In this document: positions 11,649-23,434 of the stretch, piece by piece
How positions within the stretch are numbered: the first letter of the stretch is position 1
How the letters are laid out: each line of letters opens with the position of its first letter
DNA from: Sipunculus nudus
Lineage: Eukaryota; Annelida; Sipuncula; Golfingiida; Sipunculidae
NCBI GenBank assembly: GCA_026874595.1
Contig: CM049311.1
Span: 68,332,453-68,396,452, forward strand
Reading direction: 5' to 3'
DNA: 64,000 nt
Made by a program: the position numbers and the translations under genes
Notes under the pieces: model-generated
Seen by the model: only the letters and a program-made list of their open reading frames with translations
The model's database searches: none
What the model was told of the DNA's origin: nothing

Positions 11649-14600
11649 GATTTTTAACTTTTAACCTCTACCAGTCTTCTTATTTCTCAGTTGCATTTTT
11701 CGCCTTTTTTTCACTACTTTTAACTTTTATGTTTATTTAGTTTATACTGCATAAGACTTAGTCTTTGTATAATTTGTATTTTGAAAATCAGCTATACATG
11801 TTTTATGTTTATTATTTAATACTAAATGTACACTGTAAAGCTCTTTTGAACATTCTCTGGGTGAAAAGAGTGCTATATAAATATAGTATAATAATAATAA
11901 TAATAATAATGATAATAATAATAATATGCAGCTTTCTACAAAATTATTGAAAATATAATATTTGAAACCCAGGTGGACTCAGGTTGGTGGAACAAAGTTT
12001 ACAACCTGCAGTCGAGAGGGGGATTTTCCATTTGTGTTTTTCTGTTCGGATTTAGCTATATTTTTTTTATAATGGCTTAGCTCTAATTTAAACAAATCCC
12101 TTGCTTTATTAAAGAGTCTTGCCGGAAATGTCAGATATCGTTAACGCGTACATATTTCTGAGCTATAGCGCTCACTCTTTGTCCGTTGTCCGTCGTCCTG
12201 GCCGTCGTGCCGTCTAGTCATCCCTTTACAGGGCATAAATCGTAACCATTGGGCATAGAATCTTTTAACTTCTGTGGTTCCTGAAGACTAGTGGCGCTAC
12301 CTGTAGTTTTTACAATTTTTAAGGCAGATTTTACACATTTTTGAATCGTTCAAATAATTAGCTTGGCCTCGGAAAGCAAGGTATTCGATGAGGCGCCCCT
12401 TCTCAATTTAGCTAAGCTGACTGAAAGTCAACTGAGCTGAGGTAAAGGAATGGCGCTTTGTCCGTCGTCCGTCAGTCTTTTCAGTCTTTCGTTAGCAGGT
12501 CACAAATCGTAACCGCTATAGCAAGAAACTTGTAACTGAATATCCGAGTAGGTAAATGAAAAACCTCCTTGAAAACCTGAAATTAGGTCACTGCGATCTA
12601 TATTCTACGAGCTATTGTCCTCCTAACTACCCTATATCTTGAAGTAAATAGTATCTTGAAAATTAATTCATGGATTGCCATGAATCTTGCCTTGAATATT
12701 GACCATAACTAATTTTATTAGTTCCCGAAAGCTGGTGGCGCAACCTGTATTTTCTCTAATTTTTTTTCTGCTTTGAGACCATCAAATGACAGAAGTCATC
12801 CAGTGTCCTGAAACGCAGTGTATTTATTGATTATGATTTGTTTCTTAAGTTCCTGAAGATTGATGGCGCCACCTTTTTTTCTATTATTGATGCATTTCCC
12901 CCTTTATTTTAATACTGCTAAATTATGTTTATACTATCAGATTTGCAACTGTTTTATCTGTGTCATCAAACCTTTTGTGTTTGTTGGGTCCCCGCATGAA
13001 TAAGTTCTGTATGTCCTTCAAATTTAAAGTATCCTGGTGATAACTCCAGTAAGGACTTACATATGGATTTCAAACGTGATTTATATATGGTCTAACGTCA
13101 GAACTCTAATGAATTTAGGGTCATTAAGTCAAAGGTCAAACTCAAACGACACACTTATTTAGAAAGATTGAACGTTGATTCATTATAAGGCAAACTTTTT
13201 ATCGCAAACCTTCCGTTTTCCGCGTGTGGAGCATCTGCTAGTAGGAGAAGTTTCCTTTTGATTTTGGGGTCACTCGTTTAATGGTCAAGGTCACAGGGGC
13301 CATCCATTCACAAATTTGATTATGGATGAATACTCAAATTTTGGTATTGACAAGTTGGCTTCAAACTTATCACAGGACCAATATTTAGAAAAAGCTCATA
13401 AACACATCCTAATAGACCAATCGATCGCTAGATTAAATCAGTTGGTGCGTAGGACCACAAATAACTGCAGTTCTGTCATTTACGCTGGTTATTTTTTTTA
13501 CACAACAGAAATATATGTCCACATCGTACATTTTCCATTTTGCTCAAAGCAGATGGAAGTTTGTAAAAATCTTCCCATAGCTTTCGAAATGTATACTGCA
13601 TCAACTGATGTGATTATTTTTCTCAGTCTGTTTTAAACACATTATTTAGTTCTGGGATATGAATATCCAGGGTCACAAGATACACAATAAAACAAATGGG
13701 TTTCTAATTATTTCAGATGTAGAAATTCCTAACATGTGGAACAATAATGTCAAAGACTGCTCCATTTAAAGTGTTTTTTTACTTCTATATTTCCCCCCTA
13801 TTTTGGTGGAATATATAACCTCCCATACACTCGGTAATGTCGGTAAAATTTTAGTCCACCATGTATAATTTTTGCCATGGATCATACAAATCCAAAATAT
13901 ACCTGGCCCTGTGTATGTATTATCTATTTGCCAGTCACATGATCACGAGTCATACGACTCGTCGTAGCACAAGCTGAGATCATTTGTAACTTGTCTTAAC
14001 CTGTCGGAGCTGGTCTTGCCCTGTGTCACGACATATCGAAGGACAAGTTGGTACCAGTCTGCGACTGCTGGTTGCCCCCGAATGCTCCCGATCACATAAG
14101 ACCACCTTCGACCACATTTGAATACCACCGATCTCGCCAAGACCAATGCCGATTAGTCGTAGGAATGCGAACCGCGAGCATTCCACTCCCGATTAGTTAG
14201 GAGTACTAACGACTGCTAAGGACAACCAACGCCTTATTGCGAGTGGTTACGATTTTCAAGTAGCAAGTGGTCGTAACCTGTCAAAAACCGGTCTTAAGTG
14301 CATGTGTGACTGGGGCCTAACTGCACATCCAGGGAGGTCCTCGGCCAATATCCTTGAAAGGGTGAACGTCATGATGACCTAACTTTGCGAACTACGGGCC
14401 GAAAACATGATTTTGAGCACCCAGAGAGTAAGACGGGTCATAAATTGCATCAATTTGACCTACAATCTTCTAACGTGAATTATAGGCAGATCCTGGGTAA
14501 ATCAGTCTTGAAATCTGGCCATGATGACCTATTTTCTGGGAACAATTGACCAAAAATATATTAATGAGCACCTAGACAGGCAAACAGGGTACAGATTGTA

Positions 14601-15048
14601 GTAGTTGGACGTAGGATCTTCTAACTTAACATCTAGGGAGTTCCAAGTAAAATTTTCTCGGAAACCCTAAATAAGATTATTGTAGCCTGTTTTCTAAGGA
14701 ATTAAAGGGCATAAAGCATAATTTTTAGCACTCTGTAAGTTAATTTACCCGTTGTTCCTAGTTCAAAAATTTTCACACTAATACATGCGTCACCTGTTTG
14801 CCAAATTTAGCTGAACGTCTTTGCATATGGACAACTTGTTTTTCTCAAACGATGGCCTTTAGGTATCTCGTTATATTAGGACTACTCACTGACCTCATGA
14901 CTATTACATGACCAAATAAACATTCCTTTAAAATGCAAATATTCATAAGTTTTTATTGGTTCTCTTGTCTTGTTTTTCAGATGCTTGCCACGTCAGAGCG
15001 AGTGCTTACTTTGTAGGCTTGGCACTTGGCATTTACTCGCTGAAGTAA
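6014..15048 (+). CDS. Secreted Reeler-domain protein, 199 aa, five exons
   Basis: Coding exons 6014-6218, 7029-7242, 7878-7948, 8244-8285 and 14981-15048 total 600 nt, giving 199 codons plus TAA. All junctions are GT...AG and the frame is kept. Residues 1-24 form a signal peptide with a hydrophobic core (IIATTLLCGFIMLC). Residues about 25-160 match the Reeler fold: a G-A-P...C-G-T-Q-M-P-G-H start, S-P-Y, an ITV-like strand, F-x-GF-x-V-QAR, a second Cys (C105, likely paired with C34), H-x-x-x-x-K...V-x-W-x-P-P and a final FWVGLES strand. Then come a short Thr/Ser linker and a C-terminal hydrophobic run (AYFVGLALGIYSLK). Small secreted Reeler proteins of this kind include the insect immune-induced putative defence proteins. 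Here the role is inferred. Further short linker exons could hide in the 6.7-kb last intron. Confidence 0.85.
6357..6415. repeat. (AT)n microsatellite
   Basis: About 29 AT units within Reeler intron 1. Confidence 0.95.
6861..6895 (+). repeat. G35 homopolymer
   Basis: Thirty-five consecutive G in the sense strand of Reeler intron 1, 134 bp upstream of exon 2. Shorter G runs lie at about 15605-15620, 22011-22025, 23325-23338 and 28296-28310. Confidence 0.95.
7029..7242 (+). CDS. Reeler gene exon 2 (domain core)
   Basis: The acceptor TTTTCACTTGCAG lies before 7029 and the donor TTCAG|GTTAGT after 7242. Encodes residues 69-140, with the second domain cysteine and the V-x-W-x-P-P segment. Confidence 0.88.
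7878..7948 (+). CDS. Reeler gene exon 3 (end of domain)
   Basis: Acceptor TTTTTTTCTACAG|A and donor CCTCTG|GTAATT. Reads RGTVLQKFDTFWVGLESSEL in frame, the expected last strand of a Reeler domain. Confidence 0.85.
8244..8285 (+). CDS. Reeler gene exon 4 (short linker)
   Basis: Acceptor TTTTATCACAG and donor GTCTG|GTAAAG. 42 nt, phase 1 at both ends, encoding DPDLHTMSTTKPTS. A Thr/Ser-rich linker between the domain and the hydrophobic tail, possibly O-glycosylated. Confidence 0.7.
8286..9544 (+). other. Reeler intron 4, first part, nothing recognised
   Basis: AT-rich sequence without domains, repeats of note or well-formed exons that I can support. Confidence 0.5.
9545..10650. repeat. Diverged tandem repeat, ~145-bp period, about 7-8 units
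   Basis: Units are anchored by a CATTATCGCCGGTGTGACC-like phrase at about 9722, 9863, 10009, 10154, 10300, 10447 and 10606. Each carries AAGGTCAT followed by TTGACCTAG and a TGCTGCAAGTTTGGTGACTG phrase. Short open frames across it are by-products. Lies in Reeler intron 4. Confidence 0.8.
10690..11925 (+). mobile_element. 5'-truncated, decayed LINE (CR1/L2-like)
   Basis: Reverse transcriptase remnants are readable across frames: G-V-S-Q-G-S-V-L-G-P near 10760, then an A-D-D-T-Q-V-Y-L-S-F-K-P box near 10850 with the first residue altered (KADD for YADD). A thumb/C-terminal region follows at 10916-11290. The 3' part contains (CT)n(AT)n at 11571-11643 and ends with a GTGCTATATAAATA phrase and a TAA-type tail at about 11880-11925. 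Several stops and frame breaks; inactive. Sits in Reeler intron 4 in sense orientation. Confidence 0.75.
11571..11643. repeat. (CT)n(AT)n compound microsatellite
   Basis: About 18 CT units followed by about 18 AT units inside the LINE 3' region. Confidence 0.95.
12400..12900 (+). repeat. Dispersed repeat family R1, plus copy
   Basis: Begins with the near-palindrome GCTGACTGAAAGTCAACTGA, then GGCGCTTTGTCCGTCGTCCG, then CAAATCGTAACCGCT, a GAAATTAGGTCA block and a GGTGGCGC block. The same order appears inverted at 20790-21415 and 21420-22240. Two further partial phrases lie at 12160-12330 and 45120-45240. No coding capacity and no defined termini; probably a non-autonomous element. Confidence 0.6.
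12901..13927 (+). other. Reeler intron 4, nothing recognised
   Basis: No domain or repeat recognised. An open frame at 13316-13636 has no motif, and its codon use resembles the surrounding AT-rich DNA. Confidence 0.4.
13928..14320. mobile_element. Probable MITE with CCAGTCACA termini
   Basis: The left end has GCCAGTCACATG (about 13931) and the right end CATGTGTGACTGGGGCC (about 14301-14317), forming an imperfect terminal inverted repeat around ~370 bp of more GC-rich, non-coding sequence. The target duplication is not clear. Confidence 0.4.
14321..14745. repeat. Diverged tandem repeat, ~150-160-bp period
   Basis: About 2.7 units, each with a TCTTCTAAC phrase, a GACCTA-TTTTCT phrase and a GAGCACCNAGA phrase (for example 14377, 14526 and 14686). 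Confidence 0.5.
14981..15048 (+). CDS. Reeler gene exon 5 (C-terminal hydrophobic tail)
   Basis: Strong acceptor CTTGTCTTGTTTTTCAG|A. Entered in phase 1 it reads DACHVRASAYFVGLALGIYSLK and stops at TAA 15046-15048. The run of small hydrophobic residues right at the C terminus resembles a GPI-attachment signal, though it is short. Confidence 0.75.
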
Positions 15049-15200
15049 TAGTTTAAAAAGTCACGGGAATATTCAAGAGGAATGGCACTTTATAATTCCA
15101 GAAATACTTTTGTCAAGTCAGCTAAAGACGAGTGACATATTTCTAAACTGACATTAATTGACATGTTCAGCACAATTCCAAACACCCGATGTTTATACGC

Positions 15201-15237
<37 letters not shown>

Positions 15238-15266
15238 GTGTATACATAAGAGACGTTTTAAACATC

Positions 15267-15272
15267 AATAAA
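15267..15272 (+). terminator. Poly(A) signal AATAAA of the Reeler gene
   Basis: The first AATAAA after the stop codon, 219 bp downstream. A (CT)n run lies between them at about 15206-15233. Confidence 0.55.
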
Positions 15273-17043
15273 TGTATTCCTATATGTGGTGGTGTTGTAT
15301 TTTTCCCATGGTAAGAGTATGTCTGCTCATTTACATTCGAATTAACGGCAGTTTATTTATACACAGAGAGATTTGATACACTCAGTAAAAATTGTCGGCA
15401 TACACCTTAGAAGAATGATCTAACAAATAATCAATTAATTTGCACGTGATTAGATTCAGTTCACATGATCGTGTTTCCATGTGCGCGTATATCTGCGTGA
15501 AAAATGAATTTGTATGAATTTGTTCGTCAGCGTGTGTGCGTATATATGCGTGAACTCAGGGATTCCTGGTAAAATGACGTGACTCCAGCATTTTTTTTTT
15601 TTTTGGGGGGGGGGGGGGGCTGACCTGAAAAAATATACTTAACAACTATATATTACTCAATGTTCACGCATAAACCCGTATTAACATGGAAACACAGCTT
15701 TAAGTGTACTACTTGAAATTATTTCCAGAAAGAATTAAATAAGTCAAAATGATTGTCTTTGATTACCAGGGGCGTCAATTTATCTTTAAGAGTGGAGGTT
15801 GGGATGACTCATAGGGGTAGGTTGGAACAACTTGTTTTGTAAACTTTTACGAATATTGGAATATCACACAAACACACACACACACACACATATATTGTAT
15901 ATATATAATTAAAGCGCGTGAACACTGATATATTTGAGATATAATAACTAAGTATACATATTGTCAAGAAAAATTGTCAAGGCAGTAATGTAACAAACGT
16001 CTCTCATTCTAATTATTGATATATATTTTATTTCCACTCTATAAATCTTACTCTCTGAACAGCAGGGGTTGATTACATTTATCATCCCGTCTATACAAAA
16101 TGTGAGGGGATATGTACCGTCCAACCCCATGTATTGACGTCCCTGTTGGTAACTGAAATCAATGTTGCTTCTCTTTAACACGTCGGTGTATAAACAGCAT
16201 CTTCTGCGAGTGGTGTTAAAAACAAAATTTATACTGTTGGGAGTGAATGTTCCTTAGTCTGTTCGAGCGCTTCTCCTTTAACTCATAATAAATTCCCACA
16301 TAAATACCATTGACGCCTTTTCGTGAGACACAGAAAATTGTCAAATTAACACCAAAGTCTATCAGCAGTTGAACATCAACAGACACAGTAGGATTTCATG
16401 CAGTACAGTACTCAGGAAAGTGTAAAAGTGTGACTACAGTATACGTACAGATGTAAGCGGCAATTAAGGTGGTTACAGGCCTTTTCAAGATTATGATATT
16501 TCAGTGCATCCGGGAGTAGAAAATCATATTTTAAAAGGAAAGTGCCCGAGAGGTCTTCATTTCGACTAAATATTTTAAATTTTCCCTACAATGTGGTAGG
16601 GGCCACTGGTCATCTCCCTCTCTGTCTCTGTCTCTGTCTTTCTCTGTCTGTCTCTCTACATATATATATTTAAAAATATATAAGGGAACCACCTTTTTTG
16701 AAATTTTTGTTCTGTATGTGAAAGACATACACACGCAAAGTTCTGCACACGAAACAACAACATCAAATTCAATTTTACACATACATGCAGTTGAATATAT
16801 AGTCATACTAATAATAAGACTCAGTAGACAATTATAAAACAGCTATTTTTTAATTGTGACTCTCCATGTTCAAGCTAGAAGATCAGATTATTCACTATTG
16901 CTATTTCATTTCATATGTGCAGGTATTTCGGGGGATCCCAAGTGAAGGAGGGATATAATATCCATAATATCCATGTACCATAATATCCATGTAGCTCCAA
17001 AAAAGTTTGCATCTCAAAGTCTGTTACTAATTGAGTGTACACT
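15273..17043. other. Intergenic between two convergent genes
   Basis: Holds a TC/TG-rich microsatellite at about 16617-16660, a G run at about 15605-15620 and a short (AC)n at about 15868-15890. No gene seen. Confidence 0.5.
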
Positions 17044-17160
17044 TCACCAGTTTAGTACACGCTTGACTGTTGCTATGTAGTTCTCATCGTTGTTCGGGCG
17101 GCGGACATTTTCCATGTAGTGCTTAATCCTGGCCGTCTCCAGCATGGTGTTAATGAATTT
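17044..17160 (-). CDS. GST exon 6 (C terminus)
   Basis: Acceptor TTTGCCTTTCTTCAG. Reads [19 protein letters not shown] and on to TVKRVLNW before TGA. Phase 0 entry. Confidence 0.92.
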   Translation of the reverse strand, partial: KFINTMLETARIKHYMENVRRPNNDENYIATVKRVLNW

Positions 17161-20100
17161 CTGAAGAAAGGCAAATGCAACTGTCAAATGATATAAAATC
17201 AGTACAGACAAATAATTAACTAGATAAAGCTGTATTTGCATGCAAATACATGAAGCGTCCCATGGTCACATTTTTTCAGATAATCATATCAAGATACGCC
17301 TTAAACCACTTTTTGATGATATTTAATCATTGTTTAAAATACAAAAGTGCTAATAAATTGCACAAATATGGGTCAAGGTAAACCAAAAGTAAATCAGTTT
17401 AAAAGATTCATTAGTCGATACCTTTCACTAAATTAGAACAAAATCCAATCGATCCTTGGTGCTATTGCGTTAACAAACAAACCATGTCCAAAGTCTACTG
17501 TGACTTGACCTTGAAAGCATAAGTTAAGGTCATGAGCAAAATAGGTACTGTTACACAACCTGATGAATAATGCATGGTTTGGTCCCATTCTGATGAATAA
17601 TAGAGGAGCCAATAGGATATGTATAAGCATGCTGTCTGACTATGGCTTAAATATGGCTTAATTACGTCAGAGTGACCTAATTTCAGAAAAAAAATATGTG
17701 GGATAAGTATGATGCAATACTGATATAGACTAATATTTGAGAGTATGCCGAAGATACACTTAAACCCACTTTTTTATGATATTTTGCCATTGGTAAAAAT
17801 GCCAAAATGCTAATAAATTGCGAAAATATGGGTCAAGGTCAACCAAAAGTTTATCAGTTTAACTAATATGTGAATGGGTTGGACCGGTGACCTTGACCTT
17901 TGAACCGAAAATCGAAAAGAATCTTCCCCTATTGGCAGGGGAGCAATATCTAGAGATCTGGGATGAAATGTTTTGCTTAAAATGCATCCATATTCTTTTA
18001 AGGAAATGGGTCCTGTGACCTTGACCTTTGACCTCATGACCCCAGAATCGAAAAAGTTCTTATTTTAGTGGTAGACCATATATAATTCAAGTTTAAAACT
18101 AATATGTCAAACCAAACTGGAGTTATCATCTGCAAACTAATTATGACAGATGGCCTCTGTGCCCTTGACCTTTGACCGTGTGACACCAAATTCAGTTAGG
18201 TTCTTCCCCTTTTGCCAAGTAAATATCTGGTGTTCTCACTCTTCTTTATAACTGGTCCTTGCAATCGTGTACAGTGCCAGAGCTCTTTAAACGATCAGTG
18301 ATTATTCCTGTCCCGAAAAAATCTCATGCATCATGTTTGATTGACTATCGTCCTCTCGCATTAACTTCTGTAATTGCCAAGAGTTTTGATCGACTGGTGT
18401 TAAATTATCTCAAATGCTGTATTTCAGGACTTTTGATCCTTTTCAGTTCGCCTATCGTAGTAACCCCTCAACAGATGTAGCTTTATCATTCACACTTTAC
18501 CGTATTTTAAAACATCTCGACTTACGACTTTATTCATTGATTTCAGCTCAGCCTTAAACACTATCCTTCCCCAAAAATTAATCGGAAAACTATCAAAACT
18601 GGGTCTTAATATGAACATGTGTAACTGGATCTTAGACTTTTTAACAAATCGGCCTCAAGTGGTTAAGATTGGTAACATTATTCCCGAAGAACTGGTCTTA
18701 AACACTGGAGCACCCCAAGGTTGTGTGCTTTAATTCACCAAAATTGTACTCTCTATTCACCTATGACTGTGTCTCTTCTTCTGATGATTGCCTCATTGTA
18801 AAATTTGCAGATGACACAACAGTTTCTGGGTTCATCCGGGGAAATAACGAAAGTGTTTACCGCAATGAAATTAAAACTTTAACTTCGTGGTGCTCTGAAA
18901 AAAATCTAGAGTTAAATGTAAAGAAAACCAAGGAGATGATAATTGATTTTAGACGGAAGAAAACTGAAATATTACCCTTAGTAATTGAAGGCTCCGAGGA
19001 TGAAATCATTGACTGTTTTAAATATTAGGAATTTTTATTTCTTCTGATTTGAAGTGGGCCGAAAATGTTAATTACTGCGAAAAGAAGGCACAACAACGTT
19101 TATTTTTTCTAAGGAACCTAAAAGATTTCGGGCTCAGTCAACCGATTTTATTAAAGTTTTATCGGGCGGTGATTCAGGGAGTCCTGACGTTGTCACTGTA
19201 TGGGGAGGCAGTATCACTGTCGAGGAAAGGAACCGTCTTTCGAGGGTAGTTAGAACAGCAGAGAGGATCATTGGAGGTTCTTTTCCCACAGTTGACTCAT
19301 ATTTCAAACACGATTGTTGAAGAAAGCAAACGATATTTTAGAAGACTATAGTCATCCGGCGCACTATTTGTTTAAAAAAATGAAATCGGGGGTTCGCTAT
19401 AGGTCGCTATCAGGCAATTCCAAAAGAACTCAAACTAGCACTTACGCGTCAGCCGTTCGGGAATTAAATATATCACTTGCAGCGCAATAATCTAGTCAAA
19501 CATTCTTAGTCATACGTCTTTTTTTCTATACACAATTTTATTTTATTATTTCTTGTTTAATGTGTTTGTTTAAGCAAGCCAGCCAAGCCAAATACTATTG
19601 TATGAAAATGATTTTATTACATATATATAGCAATAAAGTATATCTTATCTTATCTTATCTTATATGAGCAAGATGGAAGGTTTGGGATGAAAAGTTTGGC
19701 TGAAAATGCTTCTACAACATTTTTAAATAAGTGGGGTCTGTGACCTCGACCTTTAACCTGATGAGTCCAAAATCACAAGGGTTCTTAACCATAGATAAGT
19801 CAAGTGTGAAATTCACATGTCAATCGAAACTGGAGTTATCATCTGGAAACAAATTTGTGGACCGTTGTGGACATACGTACAGACAGAGTTACAGACAAAC
19901 AGACAGGGTGATTACTATAGGGCCTCCACTTATGATTAATAAACACTGGCATAATTGCCGTCATTTTATAGTCTAACAAATAAAAATTAGGGACCCATGG
20001 GTCTCGACGCTCAGCTGTATTAGTCTATGAGGATAGCATTATGAGCTGTTTTTCAAAATATAGGTCCTGTGATTAGTTTGAAGCCAACATGTCTACCCAA

Positions 20101-23100
20101 ACTGGAGTTATCATCCATAAACTAATTTGTGAATCGATGGGCCCTGTGACCTTAACCTTTGCCCTAGTGACCCCAAAATCAAAAGGAACCTTCGCCTATT
20201 GGCAGGTGCGCCACATGGAGGACGGAAGGTTTAGGATGAAAAGTTTAGCCTAAAATTCATCCACATTTATTTTAAAGAAGTGGGTCCTGTGACCTTGACC
20301 TTTGACCTAATGACCCCCAAACAAAAGGGTTATTACGTTATTGATGGGTCATATATAAGTCAAGTTGAATCCAATATGTCAGTCCAATCTGGAGTTATCA
20401 TCCAGAAAACAAATATGCAGACAGATGGCCCCGCGACCTTGACCTTTGACCTTGTGACCCCAACATCGATCAGGTTCTTTCCCTATTGTCAGGTCAGCTA
20501 TATGTGCAAGAGGGAAGATTGGGATGAACAGTTTGGCTTAAAATGCATCTACAGTCTATCTAAATAAATTGGCCCTGTAACCTTGACCTTTGACCTCATT
20601 ACCCCAAAATCAATAGAATCTTGCGTTGGAGGTGAGCCATATATCAGTCAAGTTTGAAATCCATATGTCAATCCAAGCTAGAGTTATCATCAGGAAATAA
20701 ATTTGACAGACATTCATAAAGACGAACGGACGGACGGACATGCATGGCGATTAGTATAGGGCATCCGCCTATTCAAGCGGGCAATAATAAAGAACACAAG
20801 ATTTCAGGACACAGATGAACCCAAGTTGCGAATCTGATCGTATCAATATAATTTGGCAGTCTAAAAATAAAGGAAATAATGCATAAAAAATAGAAAAAAG
20901 TACAAGGTGTGCCACCTGGAACTGTAGAAAACTAATCATAATCAATAAAGACACCAGGTTTCAGGACACTGGATGAAACCACAGTTGTGAAACTGACATA
21001 TTTGCTGTCATTTGATGGTCTCAAAAACAGATAAATAAAATATTAAAAAGTAGAAAAAAATACAGGTGGCGACACAAGTTTCGGGAAGTGACAAAACTAG
21101 TCATTGCCAATATTCAAGACAAGATTCATGGCAACCCATGCATTAATTCTCAAGATACCGGAGGATTTGTATCAAATTTTTAATTATTCTGGAGGGTATT
21201 TACAAGCCGAATAGTTTTGAGGATATAGGTCACACTGACCTAATTTAAGGTTTCCAAGGAGATTATTTATAGGCCTCCCAGGATATTAACTTAGAAGTTT
21301 GTAGGTTCAGCGGTTACGATTTGTGCCTTGCTGACGGACGATCGGACGGACAAAGCGCCATTCCTATACTTCAGTTGACTTTCAGTCAGCTGAGCTAAAA
21401 ATCGTAAAAATTTGAAAGAAAGCACAGGTGGCACTACCAGTTTTCGGGAGCATTACAAAATCCTCATTTGCCTGTTCTGGACCTTTCCAGGGGAACAAAC
21501 TGCCAGCTCATATCCGAATTCTTCCGTCACTTCTCGTATTTAAGAGGGAATTAAAGCTTTTTCTCTTCAAGTCTTAATACTAAATAATCTCCATTTTTAC
21601 TTCCGTGAAGCACATTTACTCTTGTGGTTAAAATGTATATTTTTTGCATATGGATATTTATCCGATATTTTAACACTGTGGACTTTGTTTATGTTTCACA
21701 TTTGATTGTTTTTACTGATCATGTTTCGAAGAAATCCGTTTATAGTATCATGTAGGATTTTAGTATTTCATTTATGTCTCAGTATTCACATTGTAGTTCT
21801 TATTCATCTCACTGCCTATTCATATATTCTATGATCTACTTCTTTTGTAATAATGTATATGCAATTATAATAGGACCCCGCTGAAAAACAGCATTAAGCG
21901 GAATGGGCTTTCCTGATAAAATATAATTGTAAAAATATATTTGTAATAATTAAATAAATTATCAAGATACTGGAGGATTTTTATCAATTTTTTTAATTAT
22001 CCTTTTTTAGGGGGGGGGGGGGGGAGGTTACTTACATGCCCCATAGCTCAGAGGAAATAAGCCAAAATTACCTAATTTCAGGTGCCAGAGGAGATTTTTT
22101 ATTGACCTTCATGGATTTTTACTTAGAAGCTTATAGGGCCAGCGGTTACAATTTATGCCTTGCTAACGTACGCTCGGACGGATGACGAACAAAGCGCCAT
22201 ACATATAACTCATATGACTTTCAGTCAGTTGAGCTAACAAACAGACTATCCTTAAAAAATTATAAAATTAATTCCCTTAGCGATACATTTAATCATCCGG
22301 CACCATGGGCGGATCGGCCCAATGAGACATCGGGAAGCTGCCCGGTGGGTCGAGGGCATAAACAATAGTATAGATGGACCAATAGTATAAGCTAAATATT
22401 GATGCCGGTGGCCCAATGGTATTACAGTTGGGCCTCTTTCACTCAGATTTCCAGGGCCTGTTTTCTATCCTCAGTCCGCCCTCTGACCTACCGCCAACAA
22501 TTCCTGTGACCCTTGTGTTGACGCGAGAATGAAGGTGTACCCCATTGGCTACGGTTCATGTCCAAAATGTGCGGGGCAACATTTGTGACCGAACACTATT
22601 TAAACATAGAAACACGTCATCTAAAAGCCCTTTATCTATATCCAAATCTATAAAGCAATTACAGGTCATTTTAAAAAGACAAACAATTGTTCAATTACCC
22701 TTCTTTAATAATTGAAATTTATGAAAAGGAAGGAAGGTAAATGTATAAAAAAATTCTGAAATGCATTCTATTTTATAATTTAATGCACACTGTTCAAGAT
22801 ATCAGATATATCACGTGTTTTGTACAAATTGAAACTTTTTTTTCAAATTTTAAATGATTCAAAATAGCAACAAAAACTTCATTTATATACAGCAGATGTT
22901 ATCGAAGTTCTGAGGATTCCAAATATTTATATAACATACGAAGTAAATGTGATTTGAATACATATTAAAGCTAAATTTAAGACCTGTATGGGTACAGTGG
23001 GGTATGGAGGCTCGGGCAGGTAGCACTGGCTGGCCTGTTTTACCAATAACAGATTTGGTAACAGTGGAAGGGATTAGTTCTCTCAATGCACTGGAGGAAA

Positions 23101-23345
23101 ACGGCTTTGTCCACAAAAATACGCAAACAGTCAGGGTGAGCCATTTAGAGATTTATATAACATCTTATTACAACACAATCAACAGAAATTATAAAGCTGA
23201 TGAATATTCTTTTTCATGTTGTATGTTGGCTAATATACCAGCATACAAGAATCAACTTGAAAGTGTGTAACTGTTAATCATTTTCGTCCCTTGTGCCAGA
23301 CTCTGTCCAAAAGTGTGTGTGTGTGGGGGGGGGGGGGGTTCGTAA

Positions 23346-23434
<89 letters not shown>

